7,209 bases of DNA from Burkholderiaceae bacterium (GCA_030726195.1 JANREF010000117.1:1-7209); one strand, 5' to 3'; shown: positions 1-5,739, numbered from the stretch's first letter. The notes: generated by a model not told the origin, from the letters alone. Numbers and translations are program-made.

Positions 1-202
1 TGTCTAGGCTGCCCAAGCTGTCGATCAGGTGCTTTGCAGTGGTGGGGCCAATGCCTGGTGTGAGGCTCAAGCGCAGCCAGGGTACCCAGTCACTGACGCT
101 GCCCCGTTTGCCGTGGGCGTGGCCGCTTGGGCCGATGTGAGCTGTTAACCCGTCGCCGCGTGGCGAATCAGGTTGCAAGTTGGCGGCATGTGGCTCTGGC
201 AT
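1..202 (-). CDS. dprA: DprA (DNA processing protein A), N-terminal part, runs off the left edge
   Basis: Reading leftward from the ATG at 202-200 gives 67 open codons to the window edge. After a poorly conserved, Gly/His-rich leader (residues 1-37), residues 39-55 read DWVPWLRLSLTPGIGPT and continue TAKHLIDSLGSLD. This is the typical DprA start: a Leu-rich LRL-x-LTPGIG segment of the N-terminal helical (SAM/HhH-like) domain. DprA loads RecA on incoming single-stranded DNA during natural transformation; it is cytoplasmic. The Rossmann-like domain that binds DNA lies outside the window. The start is well fixed: an in-frame TAG lies about 12 codons upstream, no other ATG intervenes, and a purine-rich GAAAGAGAG lies 4 bases before the ATG. 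It is divergent from def. The family call is good; it rests on the N-terminus only. Confidence 0.82.
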   Translation of the reverse strand, partial: MPEPHAANLQPDSPRGDGLTAHIGPSGHAHGKRGSVSDWVPWLRLSLTPGIGPTTAKHLIDSLGSLD

Positions 203-220
203 AGGCTCTCTTTCGCTGGT

Positions 221-236
221 GGCGGCCGTGGCCGCC
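221..236. repeat. GC-rich 7-2-7 inverted repeat in the dprA leader
   Basis: GGCGGCC-GT-GGCCGCC is a perfect 7-base inverted repeat around two bases. As RNA it can fold as a 6-bp stem with a tetraloop. It lies 18 bases upstream of the dprA start codon, so it would sit in the dprA leader or act as an operator-like palindrome. There is no T-run on either side, so it is not a classical terminator. GC-rich palindromes can arise by chance at this base composition. Confidence 0.4.
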
Positions 237-256
237 TAACGCTTCAAGTCCGGTCC

Positions 257-285
257 ATTGTGGGCATGGCTGGCACCCTGCGCAA
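257..285 (-). promoter_or_regulatory. Candidate dprA promoter
   Basis: On the minus strand TTGCGC (285-280) and CACAAT (262-257) are separated by 17 bases, giving a sigma70-like pair with a match of 3/6 and 4/6 to consensus. It would start transcription about 48 bases upstream of the dprA ATG. It is a by-eye match only. Confidence 0.28.
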
Positions 286-293
286 GCCCTGTG

Positions 294-324
294 TTCACTG
301 CGGCCAACAAAATCGCGCGACAAT
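294..324 (+). promoter_or_regulatory. Weak candidate promoter for the def-fmt-azlCD operon
   Basis: TTCACT (294-299) and GACAAT (319-324) form the best sigma70-like pair before def. The spacing of 19 bases is longer than ideal. Position, about 45 bases before the def ATG, fits an operon promoter. No strong Shine-Dalgarno precedes def, so the start of def rests on protein similarity rather than on the leader. Confidence 0.22.
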
Positions 325-368
325 AGAGGTTTCGCCTTGTTGTTTGACTGAACACTGTCCCGTAAGCC

Positions 369-878
369 ATGCCGTCCACGCTTGAAATTCTCCGCTATCC
401 CGATGCCCGATTGCACACCGTTGCCAAGCCTGTTGCGGCGGTGGACCAGCGCATTCGCGACTTGTCACAAGCCATGCTGGCCACCATGTACGACGCCAAC
501 GGCATTGGCTTGGCTGCCACGCAAGTGAATGTGCACGAGCGCCTCATCGTGATCGATGTGAGTGAAGAGCGCAACGAGCCCTTGGTCATTGTGAACCCCA
601 GCATTGTGTGGGCCAGCGACGAAAAGCATGTGGGCGACGAAGGCTGCTTGTCTGTGCCCGGCATTTACGACGGGGTCGAGCGTGCGGTGGAAGTGCATGT
701 GGACTACACCGACGCGCAAGGGCAAGCGCAAACGCTCAAGGCCACAGACTTGTTGGCCGTGTGCATTCAGCACGAGATGGACCACTTGATGGGCAAGGTG
801 TTTGTGGAGTACCTCTCGCCGCTCAAGCGCAACCGCATCAAAACCAAGCTGCAAAAACAACTGCGCGAGGAGCGTTGA
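369..878 (+). CDS. def: Peptide deformylase
   Basis: A 169-residue cytoplasmic metalloenzyme that removes the formyl group from the N-terminal methionine of new proteins. All three family motifs are present: motif I GIGLAATQ (residues 45-52), motif II EGCLS (91-95, with metal-binding Cys93) and motif [10 protein letters not shown] (134-140, with metal-binding His135 and His139 and catalytic Glu136). The length matches the usual 165-180 residues of Gram-negative type I deformylases. The start [12 protein letters not shown] agrees with the family, in which the conserved ILRYPDxRL block follows within about ten residues. The last codons contain GAGGAG, which serves as the ribosome binding site of fmt, and the TGA shares its A with the fmt ATG. 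It is first in the cluster def-fmt-azlC-azlD and divergent from dprA, an arrangement I recall as common in related Burkholderiales. Confidence 0.96.
   Translation: MPSTLEILRYPDARLHTVAKPVAAVDQRIRDLSQAMLATMYDANGIGLAATQVNVHERLIVIDVSEERNEPLVIVNPSIVWASDEKHVGDEGCLSVPGIYDGVERAVEVHVDYTDAQGQAQTLKATDLLAVCIQHEMDHLMGKVFVEYLSPLKRNRIKTKLQKQLREER
867..872 (+). promoter_or_regulatory. Ribosome binding site of fmt inside the end of def
   Basis: GAGGAG lies 5 bases before the ATG at 878-880. It decides the fmt start, since the same frame is open much further upstream (to about 608) but only as a shadow of def. The TGATG stop/start overlap suggests re-initiation by ribosomes finishing def. Confidence 0.7.
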
Positions 879-1903
879 TGCGCGTTATTTTTGCAGGCAC
901 GCCCGAGTTTGCGGCGGCCAGTTTGCAAGCCTTGCTGTCGGCAGGCTTTGACGTGCCGCTGGTGCTCACACAGCCCGATCGCCCGGCCGGGCGGGGCCTG
1001 AAGCTGCAAGCCTCGGCCGTCAAAACCCTGGCCTTGGCCCACGGCATAGACGTAGCGCAGCCCGCAGGTCTCAAGCTGGATGGCCGATTCGCCGAAGAGG
1101 CACAGGCCGCGCGCACGCGCATAGAGCAAGCTCGTGCCGACGTCATGGTGGTGGCGGCCTACGGCTTGATACTGCCGCAGTGGGTGCTGGATATGCCGCG
1201 TATGGGTTGTGTGAATGTGCATGCGTCGCTGTTGCCACGGTGGCGCGGTGCAGCGCCCATACACAGAGCCATTCAAGCCGGTGATACGTGCACTGGCGTG
1301 ACCATCATGCAAATGGATGCAGGGCTAGACACCGGCGACATGCTGTTGGTCGACCAGTTGCCCATTGAGCCAGACGACACCACTGCTGCGCTGCACGACA
1401 AACTCGCGGTCATGGGTGGGCGCTTGTTGGTGGAGGCTTTGGAGCTGGCCGCCTGCGGTGGCAGCACGCGCACGCCGCAGCCCGAAGCAGGCGTGACCTA
1501 CGCCCACAAAATTGAAAAGTCCGAAGCCCCGCTGGACTGGCGCCAACCCGCCGATGCCTTGTTGCGCCAAGTGCTGGCTTTCAACCCTTTCCCGGGTGCC
1601 ACGTGCCGCATGCCAGCCACGCCCGGTCAAGCCGCAGCCGAGCCAGAGGTGGTGAAGGTCTGGGCCGCAGCCTTGTCCCCCGATGAGGTGGTGGGCTTGG
1701 CGCGCGACGCCTCGGTTGGCCAAGTGCTGGGCGCTGGCCCGAACGGTGTGGATGTGTGCTGCGGCGCACACAGCGCTTTGCGCCTAACCGTGCTGCAGCG
1801 CGCTGGTGGCAAGCGCTTGTCGGCGGCGCAGTGGTTGGGCGGCACCCATGTGCCAGTAGGGCAGCAGTGGCTGTTGCCCGAGCCCGTGCAGGCCAGCGTA
1901 TGA
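878..1903 (+). CDS. fmt: Methionyl-tRNA formyltransferase
   Basis: A 341-residue cytoplasmic enzyme that transfers a formyl group from 10-formyltetrahydrofolate to Met-tRNA(fMet) for translation initiation. The N-terminus [12 protein letters not shown] is typical of the formyltransferase fold. The catalytic set is visible: Asn113 and His115 in [16 protein letters not shown] (113-128), and Asp151 in LDTGD. The Asn-Asp spacing of 38 residues matches the Asn106/His108/Asp144 set I know from the E. coli enzyme. [15 protein letters not shown] and FNPFPGA mark the linker and start of the tRNA-binding C-terminal domain. At 341 residues it is slightly longer than the usual ~310-330, mainly in a variable part near the FPGA motif. 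The start is set by the GAGGAG at 867 and the overlap with def. Its TGA overlaps the azlC ATG (ATGA). Confidence 0.96.
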   Translation: MRVIFAGTPEFAAASLQALLSAGFDVPLVLTQPDRPAGRGLKLQASAVKTLALAHGIDVAQPAGLKLDGRFAEEAQAARTRIEQARADVMVVAAYGLILPQWVLDMPRMGCVNVHASLLPRWRGAAPIHRAIQAGDTCTGVTIMQMDAGLDTGDMLLVDQLPIEPDDTTAALHDKLAVMGGRLLVEALELAACGGSTRTPQPEAGVTYAHKIEKSEAPLDWRQPADALLRQVLAFNPFPGATCRMPATPGQAAAEPEVVKVWAAALSPDEVVGLARDASVGQVLGAGPNGVDVCCGAHSALRLTVLQRAGGKRLSAAQWLGGTHVPVGQQWLLPEPVQASV

Positions 1904-2664
1904 CCGCGTGGCTGAGCCGCGCGCGCGCCACTGCACGGCGTTACTGGCAGCACCCCGAGTTCAAGGTCGGTTTGCGCGACATCCTAACGGTCGCACCGGG
2001 CATTGCCGCTTGGGGCTTGACCACGGGCGTGGCACTGGCCAACTCGGGCCTGAGCATCCTCGAGGCCAGTGCCATGACATTGGTGGTGTTTGCGGGCAGC
2101 GCGCAGCTGGCCACCACGCCGCTGATTGTCTCGGGTGCGCCGCTGTGGGTGATTTGGGCCACGGCCTTGTGTGTGAACCTGCGCTTTGTGGTGTTCAGCG
2201 CGCACATGCGGCCTTACTTCATGCACATGCCCAGGCGTGTGCGCTTGGTGTACTGCTACTTGCTGGGTGACATGTCTTATGTGTTGTTCACCAAGCGCTA
2301 CCAACAGCCGGGGCAAACGCCAGAGCAGCGCTTTGGCCAGCAAGCCTATTGGATGGCCAGTGTGGTGACCAACTGGGTGTCGTGGATGGGTGCGAGCTTT
2401 GCGGGCATTGCTTTGGCCAGTGTCATTCCTTTGTCGTGGGGGCTGGGCTTTGCCGGCATTTTGGCCCTCATTGGCATTGCCTGTTCCTTGGCCACGACCA
2501 AGCTGCGCATGTTGGCTGCAGGCCTGTCTGGCACGGCGGCTGTGGCCGCGTTTGCGTTGCCGCTCAAGCTCAACATCGTGGTGGCGATTGCTGCGGCCGT
2601 TGCCATGAGCCTCATGATTGAGCACACCCGTCGCGCCATGAGTCGCGACAAGGAGGCCGCATGA
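1900..2664 (+). CDS. azlC: AzlC-family branched-chain amino acid exporter, large subunit
   Basis: A 254-residue inner-membrane protein of the AzlC/YgaZ/BrnF family. With a small AzlD partner it exports branched-chain amino acids. Family marks are FAGSAQLA (64-71) and the NLR motif (93-95) in [13 protein letters not shown]. The N-terminus [20 protein letters not shown] (21-40) matches the family start, in which the pore begins directly after a short cytoplasmic, basic tail. Hydrophobic segments lie near 31-50, 56-77, 82-100, 155-178, 181-198 and 204-240. The start ATG (1900-1902) overlaps the fmt TGA by four bases; the frame is open further upstream only as a shadow of fmt. There is only a weak Shine-Dalgarno, so translational coupling to fmt is likely. 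The ATG of azlD overlaps its stop. The substrate is inferred from the family; specificity cannot be read here. Confidence 0.9.
   Translation: MTAWLSRARATARRYWQHPEFKVGLRDILTVAPGIAAWGLTTGVALANSGLSILEASAMTLVVFAGSAQLATTPLIVSGAPLWVIWATALCVNLRFVVFSAHMRPYFMHMPRRVRLVYCYLLGDMSYVLFTKRYQQPGQTPEQRFGQQAYWMASVVTNWVSWMGASFAGIALASVIPLSWGLGFAGILALIGIACSLATTKLRMLAAGLSGTAAVAAFALPLKLNIVVAIAAAVAMSLMIEHTRRAMSRDKEAA
2650..2656 (+). promoter_or_regulatory. Strong Shine-Dalgarno for azlD
   Basis: AAGGAGG lies 4 bases before the azlD ATG at 2661, inside the last codons of azlC. It is the strongest ribosome binding site in the window and suggests that the small subunit is translated at least as well as azlC. Confidence 0.7.
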
Positions 2665-3017
2665 GCGACGTGATGCAACTGGTCAACGTGACCGACGCCT
2701 GGACACTGGTGGCGATTGTGGGCCTGGGTCTGATCACACTGGTCACACGCTCGTTTTTTCTGCTGTCCAGCAGCGACTGGAAACTACCCGTTTGGATACA
2801 GCGCGGCCTGCACTATGCACCCATTGCCGCTTTGGCCGCCGTGATCGTGCCCGAGGTGGTGATGCACAACGGCCACATCATCAGCAGCTGGCAGGACGCG
2901 CGTTTGTTTGCCGCTGCCGCGGGGGCTACTTGGTTTTTCACCAAAGGCGGTGTGCTGGGCACGATTGTGTGCGGCATGCTGGTTTACCTGCCGCTGCATG
3001 TGGGCTTGGGCTGGTAA
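2661..3017 (+). CDS. azlD: AzlD-family branched-chain amino acid exporter, small subunit
   Basis: A 118-residue membrane protein; AzlD/YgaH/BrnE proteins are usually 100-115 residues with about four membrane helices. Hydrophobic segments lie near 13-36, 52-68, 82-94 and 97-116. TLVTRSFFLL (26-35) corresponds to the family's conserved T-x-x-x-R in the first helix, and LHYAPIAALAAVIVPE (50-65) to the conserved L-x-Y-x-P-x-A-x-x-A-A motif. It is predicted to form the two-subunit exporter with AzlC. Its ATG overlaps the azlC TGA (ATGA), and it has its own strong ribosome binding site, so the two products are made together. It ends with TAA, 17 bases before a short GC-rich hairpin that may end the operon. 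Confidence 0.88.
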   Translation: MSDVMQLVNVTDAWTLVAIVGLGLITLVTRSFFLLSSSDWKLPVWIQRGLHYAPIAALAAVIVPEVVMHNGHIISSWQDARLFAAAAGATWFFTKGGVLGTIVCGMLVYLPLHVGLGW

Positions 3018-3033
3018 ACGTTGTCAGACTGTG

Positions 3034-3050
3034 GGCGCTGGACAGGCGCC
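3034..3050 (+). terminator. Possible operon-end hairpin after azlD
   Basis: GGCGC-TGGACAG-GCGCC forms a 5-bp GC-only stem with a 7-base loop, starting 17 bases after the azlD stop. It is followed by GTGTCTTATT, which is only mildly T-rich. It could be a weak intrinsic terminator for def-fmt-azlCD. Confidence 0.3.
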
Positions 3051-3060
3051 GTGTCTTATT

Positions 3061-3100
3061 GGGCTTTAAGCCACTCCAAGTCATTTCAAGCCGCTTCAAG
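3061..3100. repeat. Four degenerate 10-base units ending in (C)AAG
   Basis: Reading in tens from 3061, the units end TTTAAG, CTCCAAG, TTTCAAG and CTTCAAG. The AAG falls every 10 bases exactly (3068, 3078, 3088, 3098). The last two units share TTCAAG preceded by a pyrimidine. The array lies in the non-coding gap between the convergent azlD and PAP2 genes. Its function is unknown; possibilities are a phased protein-binding site or the remains of a tandem duplication. Confidence 0.5.
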
Positions 3101-3109
3101 TGGTGGCAC

Positions 3110-3130
3110 TGCTGCAACGGGCTTGCAGCA
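3110..3130. terminator. Hairpin between convergent azlD and PAP2 genes
   Basis: TGCTGCAA-CGGGC-TTGCAGCA is a perfect 8-bp stem with a 5-base loop, ending one base before the stop codon of the leftward PAP2 gene. Its position between two convergent genes fits a bidirectional terminator. Neither side has a clear T-run, so it may instead be a stabilising or Rho-assisting hairpin. Confidence 0.4.
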
Positions 3131-3131
3131 C

Positions 3132-3869
3132 TCAAGGGGCAGGGCTGCTCTGGCGTGCTAGTCGTTTGTTGCGTAGCCATTGGCCCAGCCCAAACCACGC
3201 CCAGGCGCTGGCCCAGCACAGCCACGCGGTCCACAACGTGTGGCTGGGGTAGTGCGCGCCGCGCACGGTTTGCGTCAAGCCCAACGCCATGCCAATGACC
3301 ACCACGGCCACCAGTGCGGTGCGGGCACGTGTGCGTGTGCTGGCCAGTGGTGCCAACAACAACGACGGCAGCAAGGCCAGATAAGCGAAAGCGCTGGAGA
3401 CGTGTCCGCCCGGGAAGCAGCGCCCACCGCCGCCATCGACTTGGCCCAAGCGCCAATGCGACACGTAGTTGGCGGCCCCGCCAAACTCGCTCAAATCCCA
3501 GGGGCAGCTCACGGTGCTCACCGACTTGAGGCCGCTGATCAAGATCAGCGACAGCGTCATACCGGTGAGCAGCCAGACGCGTTGCTTGCGCGTACCCAAT
3601 TGGGCGTGGCCTGTGGCAGGCCACAGCAGCGCCAATAGCCACATGGCAATGAATACCACGGTGGAGGCTTGGCGCGCACCGGTGTGCAACACCTTGCTGA
3701 GCCAGTAGTTGCCGGTCAGGGGAAAGCCGCTGGGTGTGCCTATGTGTTGCATGACCCACAGATCCAGCCCGCTGGCGTCCCACAGCAGCAGTGCGCCCAG
3801 TAAAGCGCCCGTGTATTGGGCGATGCGCCACAGGTGTGGCGGCTGCGGTGTGAGGGTGTTGGTGTTCAC
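3132..3869 (-). CDS. PAP2-family membrane phosphatase (lipid phosphatase-like)
   Basis: A 245-residue inner-membrane protein if it starts at the GTG at 3869. Hydrophobic segments lie near 17-42, 68-84, 99-115, 157-175, 184-201 and 211-228. The three PAP2 catalytic blocks are recognisable but variant. Block 1 is Lys115 with SVSTVSCPWDL, so Cys-Pro-Trp replaces the usual Arg-Pro. Block 2 is CFPGGHVSSAF (151-161, His156), with PGGH for PSGH. Block 3 is RGAHYPSHTLW (203-213). I recall this CPWDL / RGAH-x-x-SH pattern as a recurrent PAP2 subgroup, so the changes look like subfamily traits rather than decay. Such enzymes remove phosphate from membrane lipids such as lipid A, undecaprenyl pyrophosphate or phosphatidate; the substrate here is unknown. 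The gene is divergent from the EptA-like gene. The start is uncertain: an in-frame GTG at 3947, with TAGGAG 9 bases before it, would add 26 Pro-rich residues. Confidence 0.85.
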   Translation of the reverse strand: MNTNTLTPQPPHLWRIAQYTGALLGALLLWDASGLDLWVMQHIGTPSGFPLTGNYWLSKVLHTGARQASTVVFIAMWLLALLWPATGHAQLGTRKQRVWLLTGMTLSLILISGLKSVSTVSCPWDLSEFGGAANYVSHWRLGQVDGGGGRCFPGGHVSSAFAYLALLPSLLLAPLASTRTRARTALVAVVVIGMALGLTQTVRGAHYPSHTLWTAWLCWASAWAWFGLGQWLRNKRLARQSSPAP

Positions 3870-3914
3870 GGCGAATGAATGTGCAGGCGTTAAAGTGCGC
3901 GTTGGTGGACGTGA

Positions 3915-3920
3915 ATTATG
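3915..3920 (-). promoter_or_regulatory. Candidate -10 box for the PAP2 gene
   Basis: CATAAT on the minus strand (3920-3915) matches the -10 consensus at five of six bases and would give a leader of about 40 bases before the GTG at 3869. No convincing -35 box is seen 16-18 bases upstream, where the GC palindrome lies. If real, this promoter supports the shorter protein start. Confidence 0.28.
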
Positions 3921-3928
3921 CGGGTTTA

Positions 3929-3944
3929 GCCCGCCAGGGCGGGC
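3929..3944. repeat. GC-rich 7-2-7 inverted repeat between the PAP2 and EptA-like genes
   Basis: GCCCGCC-AG-GGCGGGC is a perfect 7-base inverted repeat around two bases. The left arm can alternatively pair with GCGGG at 3920-3924 (GCGGG-TTTAG-CCCGC). It lies in the divergent promoter region, where an operator could control both genes, and has the same 7-2-7 layout as the palindrome before dprA. No T-run follows. Confidence 0.42.
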
Positions 3945-3958
3945 CACCCCTGTAAACT

Positions 3959-4020
3959 CCTAGCGCCTAAGCACTGTTTCTGTGGTGTCGCGCCTAGGCT
4001 CATATACCTAAGATTACCTA
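3959..4020 (+). promoter_or_regulatory. Probable regulatory region of the EptA-like gene, with repeated CCTA motifs
   Basis: CCTA begins at 3959, 3966, 3993, 4007 and 4017: five copies in about 60 bases of a genome in which CTA-type words are rare. Three are extended as GCGCCTAAG, GCGCCTAGG and ATACCTAAG. The last two CCTA copies are 10 bases apart, directly before the ATG. A -10-like CATATA lies at 4001-4006, with only a poor -35 (TTCTGT, 3978-3983), which would suit an activator-dependent promoter with a very short leader. There is no clear Shine-Dalgarno before the ATG at 4020. The motifs do not match a classical PmrA box (paired CTTAAG-like half sites). Confidence 0.35.
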
Positions 4021-5696
4021 TGTTTTCATTTCAAACATCCGAGCAAGTCGCCCCCAGCTGGTCCAAGTTTAGCGTGGCCGCAGTGGTGGCCTTGTGGTTG
4101 TCAACGGTAGCCAACGTCAGCCTTTGGCAGCAATTGTGGGCTCTACCTGAGGTCAACGGCGCGCGCGGCCTAGGCTTTGTGGTGGCGTTTGGCCTGGCCA
4201 TTGGCAGCATTGTGTTTGGCCTGCTGGCCTTGGTGGCGTGGCCTTGGTTGTTCAAGCTGGTGTCTGTGACCTTGCTGCTCACCGCAGCGTCTAGCACCTA
4301 CTTCATGATGAGTTACGGCATTGTGATCGATGCCAGCATGCTCACCAACGTGTTGCAAACCGACGCGCGCGAGGCCTCCGATTTGATGTCCTGGCGCTTT
4401 GCCCTCACGATGCTGGGCTTGGGTGTGTTGCCCGCGTTGTGGGTGCTCACTCGCCGTACCCGCCAGCGACCTTGGTTGTCTAGCTTGTGGCGCAACCTTG
4501 CCGTGTGTGTGGCTGGTTTTGTGGTTGCGGGCTTGCTGGCGGTCTTGGTGTTCCAAGACTTGGCCTCTGTCATGCGCAACCACAAGCAGCTGCGCTACCT
4601 GATCAATCCGCTCAACAGCGTGTACGCCTCGGTGCGTGTGGGCCTCAACGCCATGCCGCACAAGCAGCTGCCGCTGCAGCTGGTGGGCACTGACGCCCAG
4701 CTGGGGTCGACGTACAAGCCTGGTGCCAAACCACTGCTGATGGTCTTTGTGGTGGGCGAAACCGGCCGGGCAGCCAGCTGGCAGCTGGGCGGCTACGCGC
4801 GCGCCACCACACCCGAGTTGGCCGCGCTCAAACAGGCCGGCGAGTTGCAGTATTACAGCAACGTCATGTCCTGTGGCACCAACACGGCCACGTCGCTGCC
4901 GTGCATGTTTTCCGCCATGGGCAAGGGTGACTTTGAAAACGCCGATGGCCCTGCCGAGGGTTTGTTGGACGTGTTGCAGCGCGCGGGCTTGGCCGTGCTG
5001 TGGATAGACAACCAGTCGGGTTGCAAAGGCGCGTGTGACCGCGTGCCCAACGTCAACACCCGCAGTGGCGAGCACCCTGAGCTGTGTGCCAACGGCGAAT
5101 GTTTGGACATGTACATGTTGGCCGACCTAGACCAACGCATCGCCGCATTGCCCGCGCAGCAGCGCGAGCGTGGCGTGGTGCTGGTGATGCACCAAATGGG
5201 CAGCCATGGCCCGGCTTACTACAAGCGCTCACCAGCCGCGCTCAAAGACTTCACACCCGAGTGCACCAGCAACGCGTTGCAAAGCTGCGACCACCAAGCA
5301 CTGCTCAACGCCTACGACAACAGCATCCGTTACACCGACCACTTTGTCGCGCAAACCATCGACTGGCTCAAAGCCCGCAGCGATGCCAACGACAGTGCGC
5401 TGTGGTACGTGAGCGACCACGGTGAATCGCTGGGCGAAAAGGGCATTTACCTGCATGGCCTGCCTTACAGCTTTGCCCCGATTGAGCAAAAACATGTGCC
5501 GCAGGTCACCTGGTTGTCGCCGTCTTTTCAGCAGCGTGTGGGCCTGAACAAAGCGTGTTTGGACGCCCAGCAAAGCGGCGCATGGACGCACGATCATTTG
5601 TTCCACAGCCTGCTGGGTTTGGCCGATGTGCGCACCTCGGCTTATCAGGCCAGCTTGGACATCACCGCCACCTGCCGCGCCAACGCTGCGCCTTAA
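4020..5696 (+). CDS. eptA: EptA/MCR-like phosphoethanolamine-lipid A transferase
   Basis: A 558-residue inner-membrane enzyme that moves phosphoethanolamine from phosphatidylethanolamine to lipid A phosphate groups on the periplasmic face. Five membrane helices lie near residues 17-40, 50-72, 74-97, 124-144 and 158-180; a linker with LRYLINPLNSVYA (191-203) follows, then the sulfatase-like periplasmic domain. The catalytic and zinc set is complete: Glu247 (VGETGR), nucleophile Thr289 (SCGTNTATS), His396 (MGSHGPAYY), Asp466 and His467 (SDHGES) and His479 (YLHG). This lines up almost number for number with MCR-1 Glu246/Thr285/His395/Asp465/His466/His478. Paired cysteines are 285/295, 335/339, 356/361 and 415/423; the 335/339 pair is absent from MCR-1 but resembles Neisseria EptA. 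Length is slightly above the usual 540-550. It is divergent from a PAP2 phosphatase gene. This class confers polymyxin resistance when expressed; whether it does so here is not shown. Confidence 0.93.
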   Translation: MFSFQTSEQVAPSWSKFSVAAVVALWLSTVANVSLWQQLWALPEVNGARGLGFVVAFGLAIGSIVFGLLALVAWPWLFKLVSVTLLLTAASSTYFMMSYGIVIDASMLTNVLQTDAREASDLMSWRFALTMLGLGVLPALWVLTRRTRQRPWLSSLWRNLAVCVAGFVVAGLLAVLVFQDLASVMRNHKQLRYLINPLNSVYASVRVGLNAMPHKQLPLQLVGTDAQLGSTYKPGAKPLLMVFVVGETGRAASWQLGGYARATTPELAALKQAGELQYYSNVMSCGTNTATSLPCMFSAMGKGDFENADGPAEGLLDVLQRAGLAVLWIDNQSGCKGACDRVPNVNTRSGEHPELCANGECLDMYMLADLDQRIAALPAQQRERGVVLVMHQMGSHGPAYYKRSPAALKDFTPECTSNALQSCDHQALLNAYDNSIRYTDHFVAQTIDWLKARSDANDSALWYVSDHGESLGEKGIYLHGLPYSFAPIEQKHVPQVTWLSPSFQQRVGLNKACLDAQQSGAWTHDHLFHSLLGLADVRTSAYQASLDITATCRANAAP

Positions 5697-5703
5697 GCGG
5701 CGG

Positions 5704-5718
5704 CTGCGCCATCCGCAG
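5704..5718 (+). terminator. Weak hairpin after the EptA-like gene
   Basis: CTGCG-CCATC-CGCAG gives a 5-bp stem with a 5-base loop, 8 bases after the TAA, and is followed by TAGCGCG without a T-run. It is the only stem seen in the 85-base gap before pgk. Read-through from the EptA-like gene into pgk is therefore possible. Confidence 0.2.
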
Positions 5719-5739
5719 TAGCGCGTACCGCCACAGCGC

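Noticed and set aside
173..385. 70-codon rightward frame before def
   Set aside because: It overlaps the dprA start and the def start, and has no motif or good ribosome binding site.
608..877. Upstream extension of the fmt frame into def
   Set aside because: The added residues do not belong to the Fmt family; the ATG at 878 has a ribosome binding site and the correct family start [11 protein letters not shown].
1756..1899. Upstream extension of the azlC frame into fmt
   Set aside because: The sequence before 1900 is Arg/Ala-rich shadow of fmt; the ATG in the ATGA overlap gives the usual AzlC start.
1984..2625. Leftward open frame of 213 codons opposite azlC
   Set aside because: His/Gln/Arg-rich shadow of a clear membrane protein gene, with no signal of its own.
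2938..3831. Leftward open frame of 297 codons overlapping the PAP2 gene in another frame
   Set aside because: The PAP2 frame has membrane helices and catalytic blocks. This one is Arg/His/Gly-rich without motifs and also runs into azlD.
3018..4019. Mobile cassette (IS-flanked mcr/pap2 type)
   Set aside because: No transposase fragment, terminal inverted repeat or target duplication is seen around the pair, and codon use looks like that of the neighbours.
3959..4020. Classical PmrA box upstream of the EptA-like gene
   Set aside because: The expected paired CTTAAG-type half sites at about 11-base spacing are absent; the CCTAAG/CCTAGG words differ in sequence and spacing, so no named regulator is assigned.
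4170..5075. Long leftward open frame (about 300 codons) opposite the EptA-like gene
   Set aside because: It is antisense to a gene with intact catalytic motifs, is rich in His, Gln, Arg and Gly as expected for a shadow of GC-rich codons, and shows no known domain.
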